Shown piece after piece: positions 27,783 to 38,304 of a DNA stretch of 64,000 nt. The notes under the pieces are model-generated. The model made no database searches. It was not told where the DNA came from and was given only the letters and a program-made list of their open reading frames with translations. The stretch lies in assembly GCA_016415585.1 (NCBI GenBank), contig CP066552.1, positions 620,001-684,000 of the forward strand, written 5' to 3'. The position numbers and the translations under genes are program-made. The number at the start of each line of letters is the position of its first letter. Position 1 is the first letter of the stretch. The stretch is from Pectobacterium carotovorum (lineage in GTDB: Bacteria > Pseudomonadota > Gammaproteobacteria > Enterobacterales > Enterobacteriaceae).

Positions 27783-29753
27783 TCAGAACTTATAGCTCAC
27801 GCCGCCGTACACCGTACGCCCAGACAGGAAGTAGTCGTTGTCAGTGGCAACATAGTCCCGTTTTTCGTTGGTCAGGTTAGTGACGCCCAGTTTTAGATCT
27901 ACGTTTTTAACCGGTGTATAAGTGGCACCGATATCCACGGTATTGAAACCGCGAGTCTTGGTGGACTCTTTGTCAAGCAGATATTGGTTCCCCGTATATT
28001 GGTAAGCAATATAGGTTGATACATTATCCAGTGCTTGCCAGTTCAACTGCGTGTTAACCGTATTTTTTGGGGTTTTTTTCAGGCGCTTCTTGGTGGTGCG
28101 GTCTTCGGCATCGACGATAGTCCAGTTAGTGGTCCAGTTTAGGTCATCCGTGAGATCGACCCAAAATGAGGTTTCAATTCCCTGAACCCGCGCTTTATCC
28201 ACGTTGTAATAAGGAAGATTGACTACCCTAGTTCTGTCTTTATCCCAAGCCTCAGATTGGATCATATTCTTGATATCATTATTAAACAGAGTGACACCTC
28301 CGCCGAAGCGCTCAGCTTCATAGGCAGTTCCTATCTCATAGCTGATGGAAGTTTCTGCTTTGAGATCAGGGTTACCGACTAGATAGCAGAATCCGCGACA
28401 TGCTGCCTTCATATAGCCGGGGGTAAACTGAGCGAGGGTTGGCGCTTTAAAGGCCTTATTCACGCCGCCTTTGATCACCCAGTTGTCGGTTAAACTATAA
28501 GTGGCGTAGGCGCGTGGACTGAATTCTGTTCCATAGACTTCATGGTGGTCGACGCGACCACCAAAGGTGAGGGCTAAATCCGCAATCTTGAACTCATCTT
28601 GTAGGAAAAGAGCACTCTGATTGACGTCTGCTTTTCCACCTTTCAGATTCATGCTGTGTTCCAGCGATGTGATGCGGTATTCGCCGCCGCCGGTCAGCAG
28701 GTGGTCACCTAGGTAACCAGAAATTTGCCCGTCAACGGTATGATTATTCTGAGTAATATCGGCTATACCTTTATTAAGCTCAGAATTATCCATTAAATCG
28801 ATGTTTTCGTAGTAGTAGCGCAGCCGCGTATCGACATTGTCCCAGCTACCGTTATGCGTGAGCCCCAGGCCGAGGCGATCGATTTTCTGTGTATTATGAG
28901 CAGCGGTGCCAGCGTTATTCCAGTCGACGAAGCGGTCATCTTTGGTATAGGTCGCATCAAAATCCAGGCTCTGCTGGGAATCGATCAACCACGTCAGGTT
29001 ACCCAGCACGCTGTAGTTATCACGCTTTTCTATGGCATCCGTGTTACGGTTTTGTGATTGCTCGGTACGCCACGCATCACGTTTGCCGCCATCGACAATC
29101 AAGCTACCCAGCAGCGTATTCTCTATCAGTGGGCCGCTAACGTAGTCATTCAGGCGATTGTTGTCACCGCCGGAACCTTCGGTCGGTGCCTGAAAGTTAT
29201 AGCCGAATTCACCAGCCACTTTCTCCCCCGGCTGGCGCAGAATCACGTTTACCACACCGCCCAGCGCGTCAGCACCGTACAGCGAAGACATTGGGCCACG
29301 AATCACTTCGATACGTTCAATCGCCGACATAGGAATGGAGCTAAGATCGAAATCATTCCCCATATCAGTTGCGAGTGATTCTTGGGCGTTGATACGGCGA
29401 CCATTCACCAGCAGCAGCGTGTAGTCTGCCCGCATACCACGGATCTTGATCTCGTTACGGCCATAGGTAGTCGACGGGTTGATATTAATGCCCGGCAGCT
29501 TTTTCACCGCATCGGTAACGTTATTCACCGACATCTTTTCCAGCTCGGCGCGGGTGATGACAGAAACGCTGGCGGGAGCGCTTAGCGTGGTATGTTTCGT
29601 CTGTGTTGCCGTCACGACGATTTTTTCATCTGCCGCGTTTTCTGCCTGTGCAAGCGCAGGTAACGTTAGTAACCCGGTCACCAGCAGGGCGTGATACACC
29701 TTGCTGTGTGGGAAATGATGATGTGAAAAACGACTTTCCGGTTTTAGCTGCAT
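27783..29753 (-). CDS. TonB-dependent outer-membrane receptor, catecholate siderophore type
   Basis: 656 residues. Signal peptide with hydrophobic core VYHALLVTGLLTLPALAQA (cut near residue 38), a TonB box (EKIVVTATQ), a plug domain (SVITRAELEKMSVNNVTDAVKKLPG, IKIRGMRADYTLLLVNGRRIN, IERIEVIRGPMSSLYGADALGGVVNVIL) and a 22-strand barrel ending in aromatic YGGVSYKF. The cysteine pair in MKAACRGFCYLVGNPDLKAETS lies in an extracellular loop and resembles CirA/IrgA-type catecholate receptors. It is downstream of the MFS gene (85-base gap), under the same probable Fur control. It presumably imports the ferric form of the siderophore made here; ligand inferred from context. Confidence 0.9.
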   Translation of the reverse strand: MQLKPESRFSHHHFPHSKVYHALLVTGLLTLPALAQAENAADEKIVVTATQTKHTTLSAPASVSVITRAELEKMSVNNVTDAVKKLPGININPSTTYGRNEIKIRGMRADYTLLLVNGRRINAQESLATDMGNDFDLSSIPMSAIERIEVIRGPMSSLYGADALGGVVNVILRQPGEKVAGEFGYNFQAPTEGSGGDNNRLNDYVSGPLIENTLLGSLIVDGGKRDAWRTEQSQNRNTDAIEKRDNYSVLGNLTWLIDSQQSLDFDATYTKDDRFVDWNNAGTAAHNTQKIDRLGLGLTHNGSWDNVDTRLRYYYENIDLMDNSELNKGIADITQNNHTVDGQISGYLGDHLLTGGGEYRITSLEHSMNLKGGKADVNQSALFLQDEFKIADLALTFGGRVDHHEVYGTEFSPRAYATYSLTDNWVIKGGVNKAFKAPTLAQFTPGYMKAACRGFCYLVGNPDLKAETSISYEIGTAYEAERFGGGVTLFNNDIKNMIQSEAWDKDRTRVVNLPYYNVDKARVQGIETSFWVDLTDDLNWTTNWTIVDAEDRTTKKRLKKTPKNTVNTQLNWQALDNVSTYIAYQYTGNQYLLDKESTKTRGFNTVDIGATYTPVKNVDLKLGVTNLTNEKRDYVATDNDYFLSGRTVYGGVSYKF

Positions 29754-29838
29754 GTCAAAGACCCCATCAAAGAGTGGAAAAAATATCCCCGTAAACGTGC
29801 TGTGTTGTGTATTGCCGACCCATTAGTACGTGATCGGT

Positions 29839-31122
29839 TTATTGCCCTGTAGCCTGTGCAGGTTGGCGTGCGGCCATCTTTCGGCTGCGTTCAGCCAACT
29901 GCGGAATTAAGCGCAGGGTCAGCAGCATGGCGGCCAGCGCAAATACGGTGCTGGCGATAGCGAGCTGCGAGAATCCGTCAATTTTTCCCTCGGCAGAGGT
30001 GCTCAGATAAGCGGCAGAAGCGACGCTGGCAAGCCCGGATGCCACGTTGGCAGCGGTTCCCTGATAGGACATGAACGCGGCGCGCTGATGCGGTAGCGGA
30101 ATACCGGCGGTAATTGCCAGCGTGCTGCTGGAGCGGGCTGCGCTGAGCGCCATGAACAGGGTGAACACCAGATACAGGGAAAATGAAAAAGGCAAAACGA
30201 AACCGCAGAGAATCACAACGGCCAGCAGTAGCGTCGTGACGACAATCGTCCGGCTGGCATATCCTCGATCCAACAGATTGCCGCACAGCTGCATGGTCAC
30301 CATGCTGGCCAGCCCGCCGCAGAGATAGAGCAGGGAAATATCATCCCGCGGGAAGGCCAGATTGAACTGAAAGTAGTTGGAAAAGTGCGGAATCAGCAGG
30401 AAATGACCGAACATTTGCAGCGAAATTACCGTCAGTCCCAGCAGGAAAAGAGGCGATGCTAACAGGTCATGTAATACCGACGTGGATGCCGTCGTAGGGG
30501 AATTACCTTGCTGGACCCGATGCGTCGGCGGCATGGAAGGAAAAAACCACAGCACTAACAGCGCCAGTAGCAGACCGCCGAGGCCGAAAATATAAAACGG
30601 CGCTTGCCAGTTAATTCGGTGCGCCAGTTCCAGCGACAGCGGCATGATGACAATCGCCGCGAGCGAAAAACTCATGCCGACATAGGCCAGCTGCTTTCCG
30701 CGCTCGTTGGCCGGCACAATATCGACAACCGCGGCCATCAAGACACCGGATGCCGGCCCAGCAACACAGCCCGCCAGAATAAACAGCAGCAAAAGATCGG
30801 TTTGGCTGGTGGCAAACATGCAGGCTGCCGTCAGGCCAAAGCGCAGCGTTAGCAGCACGATCAGAGCATGTTTACGGTTAAATCTGTCCAGATAGGGAGC
30901 GGCGAGAAAGCCGACGATGGCGGAGGCAAACGTTGCACCGCCGCTAATGTAGCCGATGTTCTTAGCATCCATAGACAGTGCGCTAACGAAATCGGGGCCT
31001 AGCGGCATCACCATCATCAAGCTACCGAGGGAAAGCATATTAATGAGCAGCGCCAGATGCACAACGGATCGGGTGTGCGGGCGGTACATGCTTTCATCCA
31101 TGACAGGCTCACATTTAGACAT
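29839..31122 (-). CDS. MFS transporter, probable siderophore exporter
   Basis: 427 residues with 12 predicted spans, including LALLINMLSLGSLMMVMPLGPDFV, a loop-2/3 motif DRFNRKHALIVLLTLRFG (GxxxDRxxRR-like) and VVDIVPANERGKQLAYVG. Between spans 6 and 7 is a polar loop (PSMPPTHRVQQGNSPTTAST). The start may be ATG 31122, 31101 or 31089; none has a strong ribosome site. It is divergent from entC, with a Fur-like box between, and precedes the receptor. By position it is the counterpart of EntS, exporting the new siderophore, but import or drug efflux cannot be excluded. Confidence 0.85.
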   Translation of the reverse strand: MSKCEPVMDESMYRPHTRSVVHLALLINMLSLGSLMMVMPLGPDFVSALSMDAKNIGYISGGATFASAIVGFLAAPYLDRFNRKHALIVLLTLRFGLTAACMFATSQTDLLLLFILAGCVAGPASGVLMAAVVDIVPANERGKQLAYVGMSFSLAAIVIMPLSLELAHRINWQAPFYIFGLGGLLLALLVLWFFPSMPPTHRVQQGNSPTTASTSVLHDLLASPLFLLGLTVISLQMFGHFLLIPHFSNYFQFNLAFPRDDISLLYLCGGLASMVTMQLCGNLLDRGYASRTIVVTTLLLAVVILCGFVLPFSFSLYLVFTLFMALSAARSSSTLAITAGIPLPHQRAAFMSYQGTAANVASGLASVASAAYLSTSAEGKIDGFSQLAIASTVFALAAMLLTLRLIPQLAERSRKMAARQPAQATGQ

Positions 31123-31176
31123 AAATAGTAAAATATTTGCGCAGTCTAGCGCAGCTTAATTTTTCTGACAATAAAT

Positions 31177-31195
31177 GATAAGTATTTTCATTATC
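31177..31195 (-). promoter_or_regulatory. Fur-like box for MFS-receptor operon
   Basis: GATAAGTATTTTCATTATC matches the 19-base Fur consensus GATAATGATAATCATTATC at 15 positions. It lies 55 bases before the MFS gene. Confidence 0.7.
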
Positions 31196-31378
31196 ACCTG
31201 TGATGTGGGTTTTATAATCAATACATTCTTGTTGCTAACCATTATTCATTATGAAACATGAACAAAAAAATTGATTAACATCAATATAACCCCTAATTAA
31301 TAGGCGTGAATAACCATTTTGTGGAAGGATTGACCGAACACGTTACTTCAGTGTAATTTAACTGCGCTTAATATAAAT

Positions 31379-31397
31379 GATAATGATTTTAATAATC
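31379..31397 (+). promoter_or_regulatory. Fur-like box for entC operon
   Basis: GATAATGATTTTAATAATC matches the Fur consensus at 15 of 19 positions and lies 36 bases before the entC GTG, where a repressor would cover the promoter. The whole 31123-31432 divergent gap is AT-rich and otherwise free of genes. Confidence 0.7.
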
Positions 31398-31432
31398 ATT
31401 GGTATTTGATTTGCGAGCGCAGGAGCTGTCTT

Positions 31433-32629
31433 GTGGATACACTGATTACAAAAACTGAAGCATTTAGCGGGCTAACCTATTCGGAACAGACCGCTTTTTT
31501 ATATGCATCGGAGCACCGAAGCCTGTCTACTTCAGGCTTATTTGAACGTATTTCGTCCCCTGTTTGTGTCCCTGGCTCGCACGATGACAGGCTTAGCCCT
31601 GCAATCGCGCAGGCATTCCAGCGAGCGCGTCAGGCAGGGCAGCCGCTGCCTATTGTTGTGGGGGCGATTCCCTTTGATACTACGCAACCGTCTTGTCTCT
31701 ATATCCCTGATAGTTATACCGTTACGACGAAATCTGAACTCGTCAGCCGTGCCCGTAAGCACACGGCTGCGGGCCCTGCTGCCCTAACGTTAAACAGCAT
31801 TCCAGACGAATGTCAGTTCAAGTCCATCGTGGCAGAGGCGGTTGAGCGGTTCCGCCGTGGTGAACTGAGCAAAGCGGTGCTGTCACGCGTTTTGGACATT
31901 GAGCTGACGAGCCCCGTGAAGGCGCAAACGATCCTCAATAACCTGATGGTGCAGAACGCGGGTGGATACCACTTCTCACTGCCGCTGCCGGATGGTTCGG
32001 TATTGCTGGGCGCGAGCCCGGAACTGCTGGTGCGCAAGCAGGGGAACGTCATTGTCTCTAATCCGCTGGCGGGATCGGCGCGACGGATGAACGATGAGCA
32101 TCTGGATTACCTGAACAGCCAGCGCCTGCTGAAATCGGGTAAAGACAAGCACGAGCATAAGCTGGTGGTGGATGACATCCGCCAACGCCTGATGCCGCTG
32201 TGCTCGTCGTTAACCATTCCATCGGCCCCTTCGTTGATGCACACCGCCTCCATGTGGCACCTGTCTACCGCTATCCGCGGTGAACTGGCGAACCCGGAGA
32301 TGACGGCGCTTCAGGTCGCCTGCCAGCTCCATCCTACCCCCGCACTGTGCGGCTTCCCCACGCAGGAAGCGCGTCAGCTGATTGCCGAGCTTGAACCGCA
32401 CGATCGTGGCGTATTCAGCGGCATCGTCGGCTGGTGTGATGCCAACGGCGATGGTGAATGGGCGATAGCGATTCGCTGCGGCACCATTAAACACAACAAA
32501 GTCCGCCTGTTTGCCGGTGCGGGCATTGTTGAGGCGTCCGTCCCCGAGGATGAATGGGCTGAAACCGCCGCCAAATTAAACACGATGCTGAATGCGTTTG
32601 GGCTTAACTCAGGTGTGGATGGACTATGA
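31433..32629 (+). CDS. entC: Isochorismate synthase
   Basis: 398 residues from a GTG at 31433 (AGGAG upstream). Chorismate-binding fold: [52 protein letters not shown] (catalytic Glu region), [28 protein letters not shown] and [23 protein letters not shown]. It converts chorismate to isochorismate, the first step to 2,3-dihydroxybenzoate. First gene of the biosynthetic operon; its stop overlaps the entE start. Confidence 0.96.
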   Translation: MDTLITKTEAFSGLTYSEQTAFLYASEHRSLSTSGLFERISSPVCVPGSHDDRLSPAIAQAFQRARQAGQPLPIVVGAIPFDTTQPSCLYIPDSYTVTTKSELVSRARKHTAAGPAALTLNSIPDECQFKSIVAEAVERFRRGELSKAVLSRVLDIELTSPVKAQTILNNLMVQNAGGYHFSLPLPDGSVLLGASPELLVRKQGNVIVSNPLAGSARRMNDEHLDYLNSQRLLKSGKDKHEHKLVVDDIRQRLMPLCSSLTIPSAPSLMHTASMWHLSTAIRGELANPEMTALQVACQLHPTPALCGFPTQEARQLIAELEPHDRGVFSGIVGWCDANGDGEWAIAIRCGTIKHNKVRLFAGAGIVEASVPEDEWAETAAKLNTMLNAFGLNSGVDGL

Positions 32630-34266
32630 GCATTGAATTTACGCCCTGGCCAGAGGAACTGGCACAGCGTTATCGCGACAAGGGGTACTGGGTTGGCCTG
32701 CCGCTCACGGATGCCTGGGAACGTCATCTTGCGACGCAGCCTGACGCCGTTGCGGTAGTGTGCGGCGAGCGGCAGTGGAGCTATCGGGAGCTGGATCGAC
32801 AGTCTTCCGCACTGGCATCGCGCCTGACTGAAAGCGGCCTGCGCTGTGGCGACACCGCGCTGGTGCAGTTGCCGAACGTGGCAGAGTTCTACCTGACCTT
32901 TTTTGCGTTGCTGAAAATGGGCGTCGCACCGGTTAACGCACTGTTCAGCCATAACAAGCTGGAGCTGCTGTCGTATGCCACGCAGATCGAACCACGCCTA
33001 CTGATCGCCTCGGCCGAACATTCGCTGTTTGGCAACGGTGAATTTCTGGATCGGCTACAGACGCAGGTTCCCCGCCTGCAAACGGTGGTGATGCTCGGCG
33101 ACAGCCCGCTGGGGCACAGTCTGACGGACTGGCTGCAACCGTACGCGTCGACCAGCCAGTATCAGCCTTCTGCGTCGGGGCAGGTGGCTTTCTTCCAGCT
33201 TTCTGGCGGCAGTACCGGCACGCCAAAGCTGATTCCCCGTACCCATGATGATTATTACTACAGCGTGCGCCGCAGCGTGGAAATTTGCGAGCTGACGCCA
33301 CACACCCGCTATCTGTGCGCGTTGCCTGCGCCACATAACTTCCCGTTAAGTTCGCCCGGCTCGCTCGGTGTGTTCTACGCCGGTGGACGTGTCGTGCTGG
33401 CACCGGATCCGGGGGCGATGACCTGTTTTCCGCTGATCGAACGCCATCAGATCGATATTACCTCTCTGGTGCCGCCCGCTGCCGCGCTGTGGATCCAAGC
33501 AGCCGAACAGTTTGGTGGCGCGCTGCGTAGCCTGAAGATCTTGCAGGTAGGCGGCGCGAAGCTGAGTGAAACCGTCGCCCGTCGTATTCCGGCGGTGCTG
33601 GGCTGTCAGCTACAGCAGGTGCTCGGCATGGCGGAAGGGCTGGTGAACTACACCCGACTGGACGACAGCGACGAGCACACTTTCACCACGCAGGGCTATC
33701 CGATGAGCCCGGACGATGAAGTTAAAGTGTTGGATATCGACGGTAATCCGGTGCCGAGAGGCGAAACGGGGCTGCTGGCGACGCGCGGCCCGTACACCTT
33801 CCGAGGCTATTACCGCAGCCCGGAACACAACGCCCACGCTTTTGATAGTGAAGGCTTCTACCACTCGGGCGATGTGGTGCAGATGACCGAAGATGGCTAT
33901 TTGCGCGTGGTCGGGCGGGAAAAAGATCAGATTAACCGAGGCGGTGAAAAGATTGCCGCTGAAGAGATCGAAAACCTGCTGCTCAAGCATGATGGCATTC
34001 TCCATGCCGCGCTGGTGTCCATGCCCGATCCGATTATGGGCGAAAAGAGCTGCGCTTTTCTGGTGGTCAACGATCCCTCGCTGAAAGCCATCACGTTAAG
34101 AAAATATCTGCGTAATCAGGGTATTGCTGAATTCAAATTGCCGGACCGCTTCGAGATGATCGACACCTTACCTGTTACACCGGTTGGCAAGATTGATAAG
34201 AAATCACTCCGTCAGCGCATCCAGACCCAACTTAGCACTCAAAACCCAACTTGGTGTTCAAAATAA
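32626..34266 (+). CDS. entE: 2,3-dihydroxybenzoate-AMP ligase
   Basis: 546 residues (E. coli EntE 536). Acyl-adenylate motifs: [20 protein letters not shown] (P-loop; S/T/G-rich), [20 protein letters not shown] (aryl-acid pocket, His-Asn as in EntE/DhbE), [34 protein letters not shown] and the hinge/lysine [12 protein letters not shown]. It adenylates DHB and loads it on EntB. ATGA overlap with entC implies coupled translation. Confidence 0.96.
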   Translation: MSIEFTPWPEELAQRYRDKGYWVGLPLTDAWERHLATQPDAVAVVCGERQWSYRELDRQSSALASRLTESGLRCGDTALVQLPNVAEFYLTFFALLKMGVAPVNALFSHNKLELLSYATQIEPRLLIASAEHSLFGNGEFLDRLQTQVPRLQTVVMLGDSPLGHSLTDWLQPYASTSQYQPSASGQVAFFQLSGGSTGTPKLIPRTHDDYYYSVRRSVEICELTPHTRYLCALPAPHNFPLSSPGSLGVFYAGGRVVLAPDPGAMTCFPLIERHQIDITSLVPPAAALWIQAAEQFGGALRSLKILQVGGAKLSETVARRIPAVLGCQLQQVLGMAEGLVNYTRLDDSDEHTFTTQGYPMSPDDEVKVLDIDGNPVPRGETGLLATRGPYTFRGYYRSPEHNAHAFDSEGFYHSGDVVQMTEDGYLRVVGREKDQINRGGEKIAAEEIENLLLKHDGILHAALVSMPDPIMGEKSCAFLVVNDPSLKAITLRKYLRNQGIAEFKLPDRFEMIDTLPVTPVGKIDKKSLRQRIQTQLSTQNPTWCSK

Positions 34267-34280
34267 ATAAGGATTTTGTG

Positions 34281-35156
34281 ATGGCAATCCCTTCTATTGC
34301 TTCTTATCCCCTGCCGCGCGCACAGGATTTCCCTGAGAACAAGGTTTCCTGGGCGTTTGAGCCTGAACGCGCGGTGCTGCTGATTCACGACATGCAGGAC
34401 TATTTCGTGAATTTCTATGGCGCGGACAGCCCGCTGGCGCAGCAACTGATTGAGAATATTGTGGCGTTGCGAACCTACTGCAAAGCACAGGGGATTCCGG
34501 TGGTGTATACCGCGCAGCCGAATGCACAAAGTGCGGCTGACCGGGCGCTGCTGAACGACATGTGGGGCGCAGGGCTGAATAATCATCCTGAAAAACAGCG
34601 CGTCGTGAGCGCGCTGGCACCGGATGAGCACGACACCGTGCTGGTGAAGTGGCGCTATAGCGCCTTCCACCGTTCGCCGCTGGAACCGATGATGAAGGAA
34701 ATGGGTAAAGATCAGCTGATTATCTGCGGCGTTTACGGGCATATCGGCTGCATGATTACCGCAACGGATGCCTTCATGCGCGACATCAAGCCATTCATGG
34801 TCGGCGATGCGGTGGCGGATTTCTCACTTCAGGAACACCAGATGGCGCTGAAATATGTGGCGACGCGCGCTGGACGAGTAGTTAGCACGGCAGAACTCAC
34901 AGGAGCAAAAATGGCACAGGCACTAACGAAACAAGGACTGAGAGCGCACCTGCTGACCTTGATCGACGAAGAAGAAGATCAGTTCGATGAAGATGAGAAC
35001 CTGATTGACTACGGTTTGGATTCGGTACGCATGATGGCGCTGCTAACCGAATGGCGCAATCAGGGCGTCACGCTGAGCTTTGTCGATCTGGCGCGTAACC
35101 CTAGCCTGAATGCCTGGTGGGCGCTGATCGAAAAACAGCAGGGAGCTGCATCATGA
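34281..35156 (+). CDS. entB: Isochorismatase with C-terminal aryl carrier domain
   Basis: 291 residues from the ATG at 34281 (AAGGA upstream). N-terminal isochorismatase: RAVLLIHDMQDYFVNFY (catalytic Asp ~37), VVYTAQPNAQS, VLVKWRYSAFHRSPLE and GVYGHIGCMITATDAFMRDI. From ~210 a carrier domain with attachment serine 248 in DYGLDSVRMMALL. It hydrolyses isochorismate to 2,3-dihydro-DHB and carries the DHB thioester to the first condensation domain of NRPS1. The stop overlaps the next gene's start. Confidence 0.96.
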   Translation: MAIPSIASYPLPRAQDFPENKVSWAFEPERAVLLIHDMQDYFVNFYGADSPLAQQLIENIVALRTYCKAQGIPVVYTAQPNAQSAADRALLNDMWGAGLNNHPEKQRVVSALAPDEHDTVLVKWRYSAFHRSPLEPMMKEMGKDQLIICGVYGHIGCMITATDAFMRDIKPFMVGDAVADFSLQEHQMALKYVATRAGRVVSTAELTGAKMAQALTKQGLRAHLLTLIDEEEDQFDEDENLIDYGLDSVRMMALLTEWRNQGVTLSFVDLARNPSLNAWWALIEKQQGAAS

Positions 35157-38100
35157 AGCCCTTGAGCGTTGCGCAGCGCGGGCTGTGGTTAGGCCATGCC
35201 CTGAACGATGATAAGGCGACGTTCAACACGGCGGAGTGCATCGCGTTTGATGGCAAGGTCGATATTGAAGCCATGTTAAGCGCGATCCGTCAGGCGGTAA
35301 TGGAGTGCGAGTGTTTGTACTGCCAGTTTGTTGAGGTCGCAGGTGAACAAGCTGACCAGCCGGAAATCGGCTTTGTGGCTTCACAACTGCCAGTGCCGAT
35401 CGGCGTGCTGCCGATTATAGAGCTGCTACCCGCGTCGATGACGGATGAAGAGCAGACGATACGCCACTGGGCGCGTGAGGAAATCTCCCAGCCGCTGGAT
35501 TTGCTGAACGGATTACCCTGCCGCTTTGCGCTACTGTGCGGTGAAAAGCGTGATTTTCTCTATAGCTGCGTTCACCACATTGCGCTGGACGGCTTTGGCA
35601 CCACGATGCTGTTTCAACGCATCGCCCAGATCTATACCGCGCTGACGGCGGGGCAACCCGTGGCGGTGGCGGAGTTCGGCCCATTCAGCGAGGTACTGGA
35701 AGAAGAGCAGCAGCGTGATGCCAGCGGGCAGACGACGCAGGCGCGTGATTTCTGGCTAGAAACGCTGAACGCAATGCCGGAACCGGCCAGCTTCAGCGAG
35801 AAGAAAGCTCCGATCGCGGCGCGTTTTTTGCGCCAAAGCAGCGTGTTGCCTACAGATATCTGGCAGCCGCTGACGACGCTGTGTGAAGGCAACAAAATCA
35901 GCTGGCCGGATCTGTTTTTGGCGATGCTGGCGACGCACCTCAAGCTGGTGTCCGGCAGCGATAGGCTGACGTTCGGCATGATGGTGATGAACCGTATCGG
36001 TTCCGCCTCGCTGACGGTGCCGAGCATGCAGATGAATATCGTGCCGCTGTGCATTCAGGTGGATGAGCAGGCGGACTTTGTCACACTGGCGCAGCAGGTT
36101 GCCCGCACCAAGCGCACGCTGCGTCGGCATCAGCATTATCGCTATGAGCATTTACGGCGCGATCTGAACCGCGTCGGCGGCGAACAGCGCCTCTTCGGCC
36201 CGCTGATCAATATCATGCCGTTCGATCATCCGCTCAATTACGGATCGTTGTCGTCCAGCACGTTGAATCTCAGTGCTGGGCCAGTCGAAGATCTGACGAT
36301 CGAGATCCATTTCAAACCGGATGGCACACCGGTATTGGATTTTGACGCTAACCCAGCTTGTTACAGCGCGGAAGCGCTTGCCAGCCTGCAAGAAACGCTG
36401 TTCACGCTGCTTCAACGCTGGTTGGCACAGCCGCAGCAGACCAGTGGCGAGCTGCTGGGACGCTGGCTGCGTGAAGAACGCGAACTGGCGCTGATCACCA
36501 GCCGCGAGCCTGAGCCGTTTGCCGAACCGGTTCTGACGGCGATCGCCAAACAGGCGCGTAAAAACCCGAACCATCTGGCGCTGACGCAGCGCGATCGACA
36601 GTATAGCTACCAGCAATTGCTGGATCTGAGCGGTCAGGCTGCTGCGGCACTGCATGAGCGCGGCGTTCAGCCCGGCGAACGCATCGGCATTATGCTGAAC
36701 CGTAGCCCTGAAACCATCATTTGCCTGCTGGCCGTGATGCAGTGCGGTGCGGTGTATGTGCCGCTCGATCCTGAACAGCCGCGTGAACGTCAGCAGCACA
36801 TCATCCAGATTGCCGATCTGCATACGATCGTCACGCAGGCGGATTATCAACATCGGCTGGCGTCGGTCTTTTCCGGCGAGATCGTTCTGGCAGGGCATCT
36901 TCTGTCATCCAACGCACAGGCCGCCGCGCTGCCGCCTGTGGAAGCGAGAGACGGGCAGATTGCCTATGTCATGTTCACATCGGGATCGACCGGATTGCCG
37001 AAAGGTGTGGAGATCGGCGCCAGCGCGTTGGATCACTTCACGGCGGCGGCACGTCAGCGCTACGGCCTGCGTGCGGCGGATCGCGTGCTGCAATTTGCCC
37101 CGTTCAATTTTGATGCCAGCATCGAAGAAATTTTTGCCACGCTGACCAGCGGTGCGACGCTGGTGCTGCGCACCGATGAGATGCTGGAATCGATTCCGAC
37201 CTTTGTCGAACAGGTTGAAGAGCAGGCGATTACGCTGCTCGATCTGCCAACGGCATTCTGGAATGAATGGGTAGTGGGGCTGAAAACCGGCACGCTGACC
37301 ATGCCTTCCGCACTGCGCGCTATCATCATCGGCGGTGAAGCGGTGTACCCCGAACAGCTGGCGCAGTGGCAGCGTCATGCGCCGAATACGCTGCGCTTAA
37401 TCAATACCTATGGCCCCACCGAAACCACGGTAGTCGCGACCAGTTACGATCTGCAAACGCAGTCTGCCGATGTGGCGCAGCTTCCTATTGGTCTGCCGTT
37501 GGCGGGCGTCAACGCGCTGATTTTGGCGGCGGGCGACCGCCCTGCGGCGGAAGGAGAACTGGTGCTGCTGGGGCCAACGCTGGCGGCGGGTTACATCGGT
37601 ACAGAACACACGGCGTTTACGCAAATAGCGGTGGGCGATCAGGATCTTCCGGCTTACCGCACCGGCGACAGAGTTCGGCTGGAGAAAGGACAGCTGTTGT
37701 ACCTCGGGCGTATGGATAACGAATTTAAAATCAGCGGGTACCGGATCCAGCCGGGGGAAGTCGAAGCCCATCTACTGGCGCAGCCGGACGTTGATGAAGC
37801 CTGCGTGCAGGGCATTATTTACCCTAACGGCGTACGGCGTCTGGTGGCATTTGTTGCCACGAAAGCGGGCGAGATCGATGCACGAGCGCTGAAACAGCGC
37901 CTGAGCAGCGTGCTGCCGCCAGCGATGATCCCGACCGATTACCGCGCCTTCCGACAGTTGCCAAAAACCGGCTCTAACAAGGTCGATCGCAAACGTCTGC
38001 TGGCGGAATACCGCGACGAGGCACCTGCGCAGGCGTTAGCCAGCGAAACCGAGAACCGGGTCAGCGCCATCTGGCAGCAGATCCTCGGCGTGTCGGGGAT

Positions 38101-38296
38101 CCAATCGCGAGATAACTTCTTCGAACTGGGCGGACAGTCATTGCAGACCATCCAGATCGTTAATCGTCTGGCTGCCGAATTTTCCGTCAGCATCAAGGTG
38201 TCTGATGTGTTCGATCATCCCCAGCTCAGCGACTTCTGCCGCTATCTGGACGACAGGCTGTCACAGGATGAAAACAGCGTGGAAATGGTGTGGTAG
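35153..38296 (+). CDS. NRPS module 1 (C-A-T), EntF-like without thioesterase
   Basis: 1047 residues from ATG 35153 (ATGA overlap with entB). Condensation domain ~1-440 with the HHxxxDG motif as HHIALDG at 141; adenylation domain ~460-940 with MFTSGSTGLPKG at ~608, NTYGPTETT and TGSNKVDRKRL; T domain with Ser ~996 in FFELGGQSLQT. The protein ends there: no epimerase and no TE. By eye the ten-residue specificity code is D-A-E-D-I-G-T-V-V-K; acidic residues at the third and fourth positions suggest a basic substrate, with lysine codes the nearest I recall. It should condense DHB from EntB onto that amino acid. Confidence 0.93.
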   Translation: MKPLSVAQRGLWLGHALNDDKATFNTAECIAFDGKVDIEAMLSAIRQAVMECECLYCQFVEVAGEQADQPEIGFVASQLPVPIGVLPIIELLPASMTDEEQTIRHWAREEISQPLDLLNGLPCRFALLCGEKRDFLYSCVHHIALDGFGTTMLFQRIAQIYTALTAGQPVAVAEFGPFSEVLEEEQQRDASGQTTQARDFWLETLNAMPEPASFSEKKAPIAARFLRQSSVLPTDIWQPLTTLCEGNKISWPDLFLAMLATHLKLVSGSDRLTFGMMVMNRIGSASLTVPSMQMNIVPLCIQVDEQADFVTLAQQVARTKRTLRRHQHYRYEHLRRDLNRVGGEQRLFGPLINIMPFDHPLNYGSLSSSTLNLSAGPVEDLTIEIHFKPDGTPVLDFDANPACYSAEALASLQETLFTLLQRWLAQPQQTSGELLGRWLREERELALITSREPEPFAEPVLTAIAKQARKNPNHLALTQRDRQYSYQQLLDLSGQAAAALHERGVQPGERIGIMLNRSPETIICLLAVMQCGAVYVPLDPEQPRERQQHIIQIADLHTIVTQADYQHRLASVFSGEIVLAGHLLSSNAQAAALPPVEARDGQIAYVMFTSGSTGLPKGVEIGASALDHFTAAARQRYGLRAADRVLQFAPFNFDASIEEIFATLTSGATLVLRTDEMLESIPTFVEQVEEQAITLLDLPTAFWNEWVVGLKTGTLTMPSALRAIIIGGEAVYPEQLAQWQRHAPNTLRLINTYGPTETTVVATSYDLQTQSADVAQLPIGLPLAGVNALILAAGDRPAAEGELVLLGPTLAAGYIGTEHTAFTQIAVGDQDLPAYRTGDRVRLEKGQLLYLGRMDNEFKISGYRIQPGEVEAHLLAQPDVDEACVQGIIYPNGVRRLVAFVATKAGEIDARALKQRLSSVLPPAMIPTDYRAFRQLPKTGSNKVDRKRLLAEYRDEAPAQALASETENRVSAIWQQILGVSGIQSRDNFFELGGQSLQTIQIVNRLAAEFSVSIKVSDVFDHPQLSDFCRYLDDRLSQDENSVEMVW

Positions 38297-38304
38297 GGAA
38301 AATG

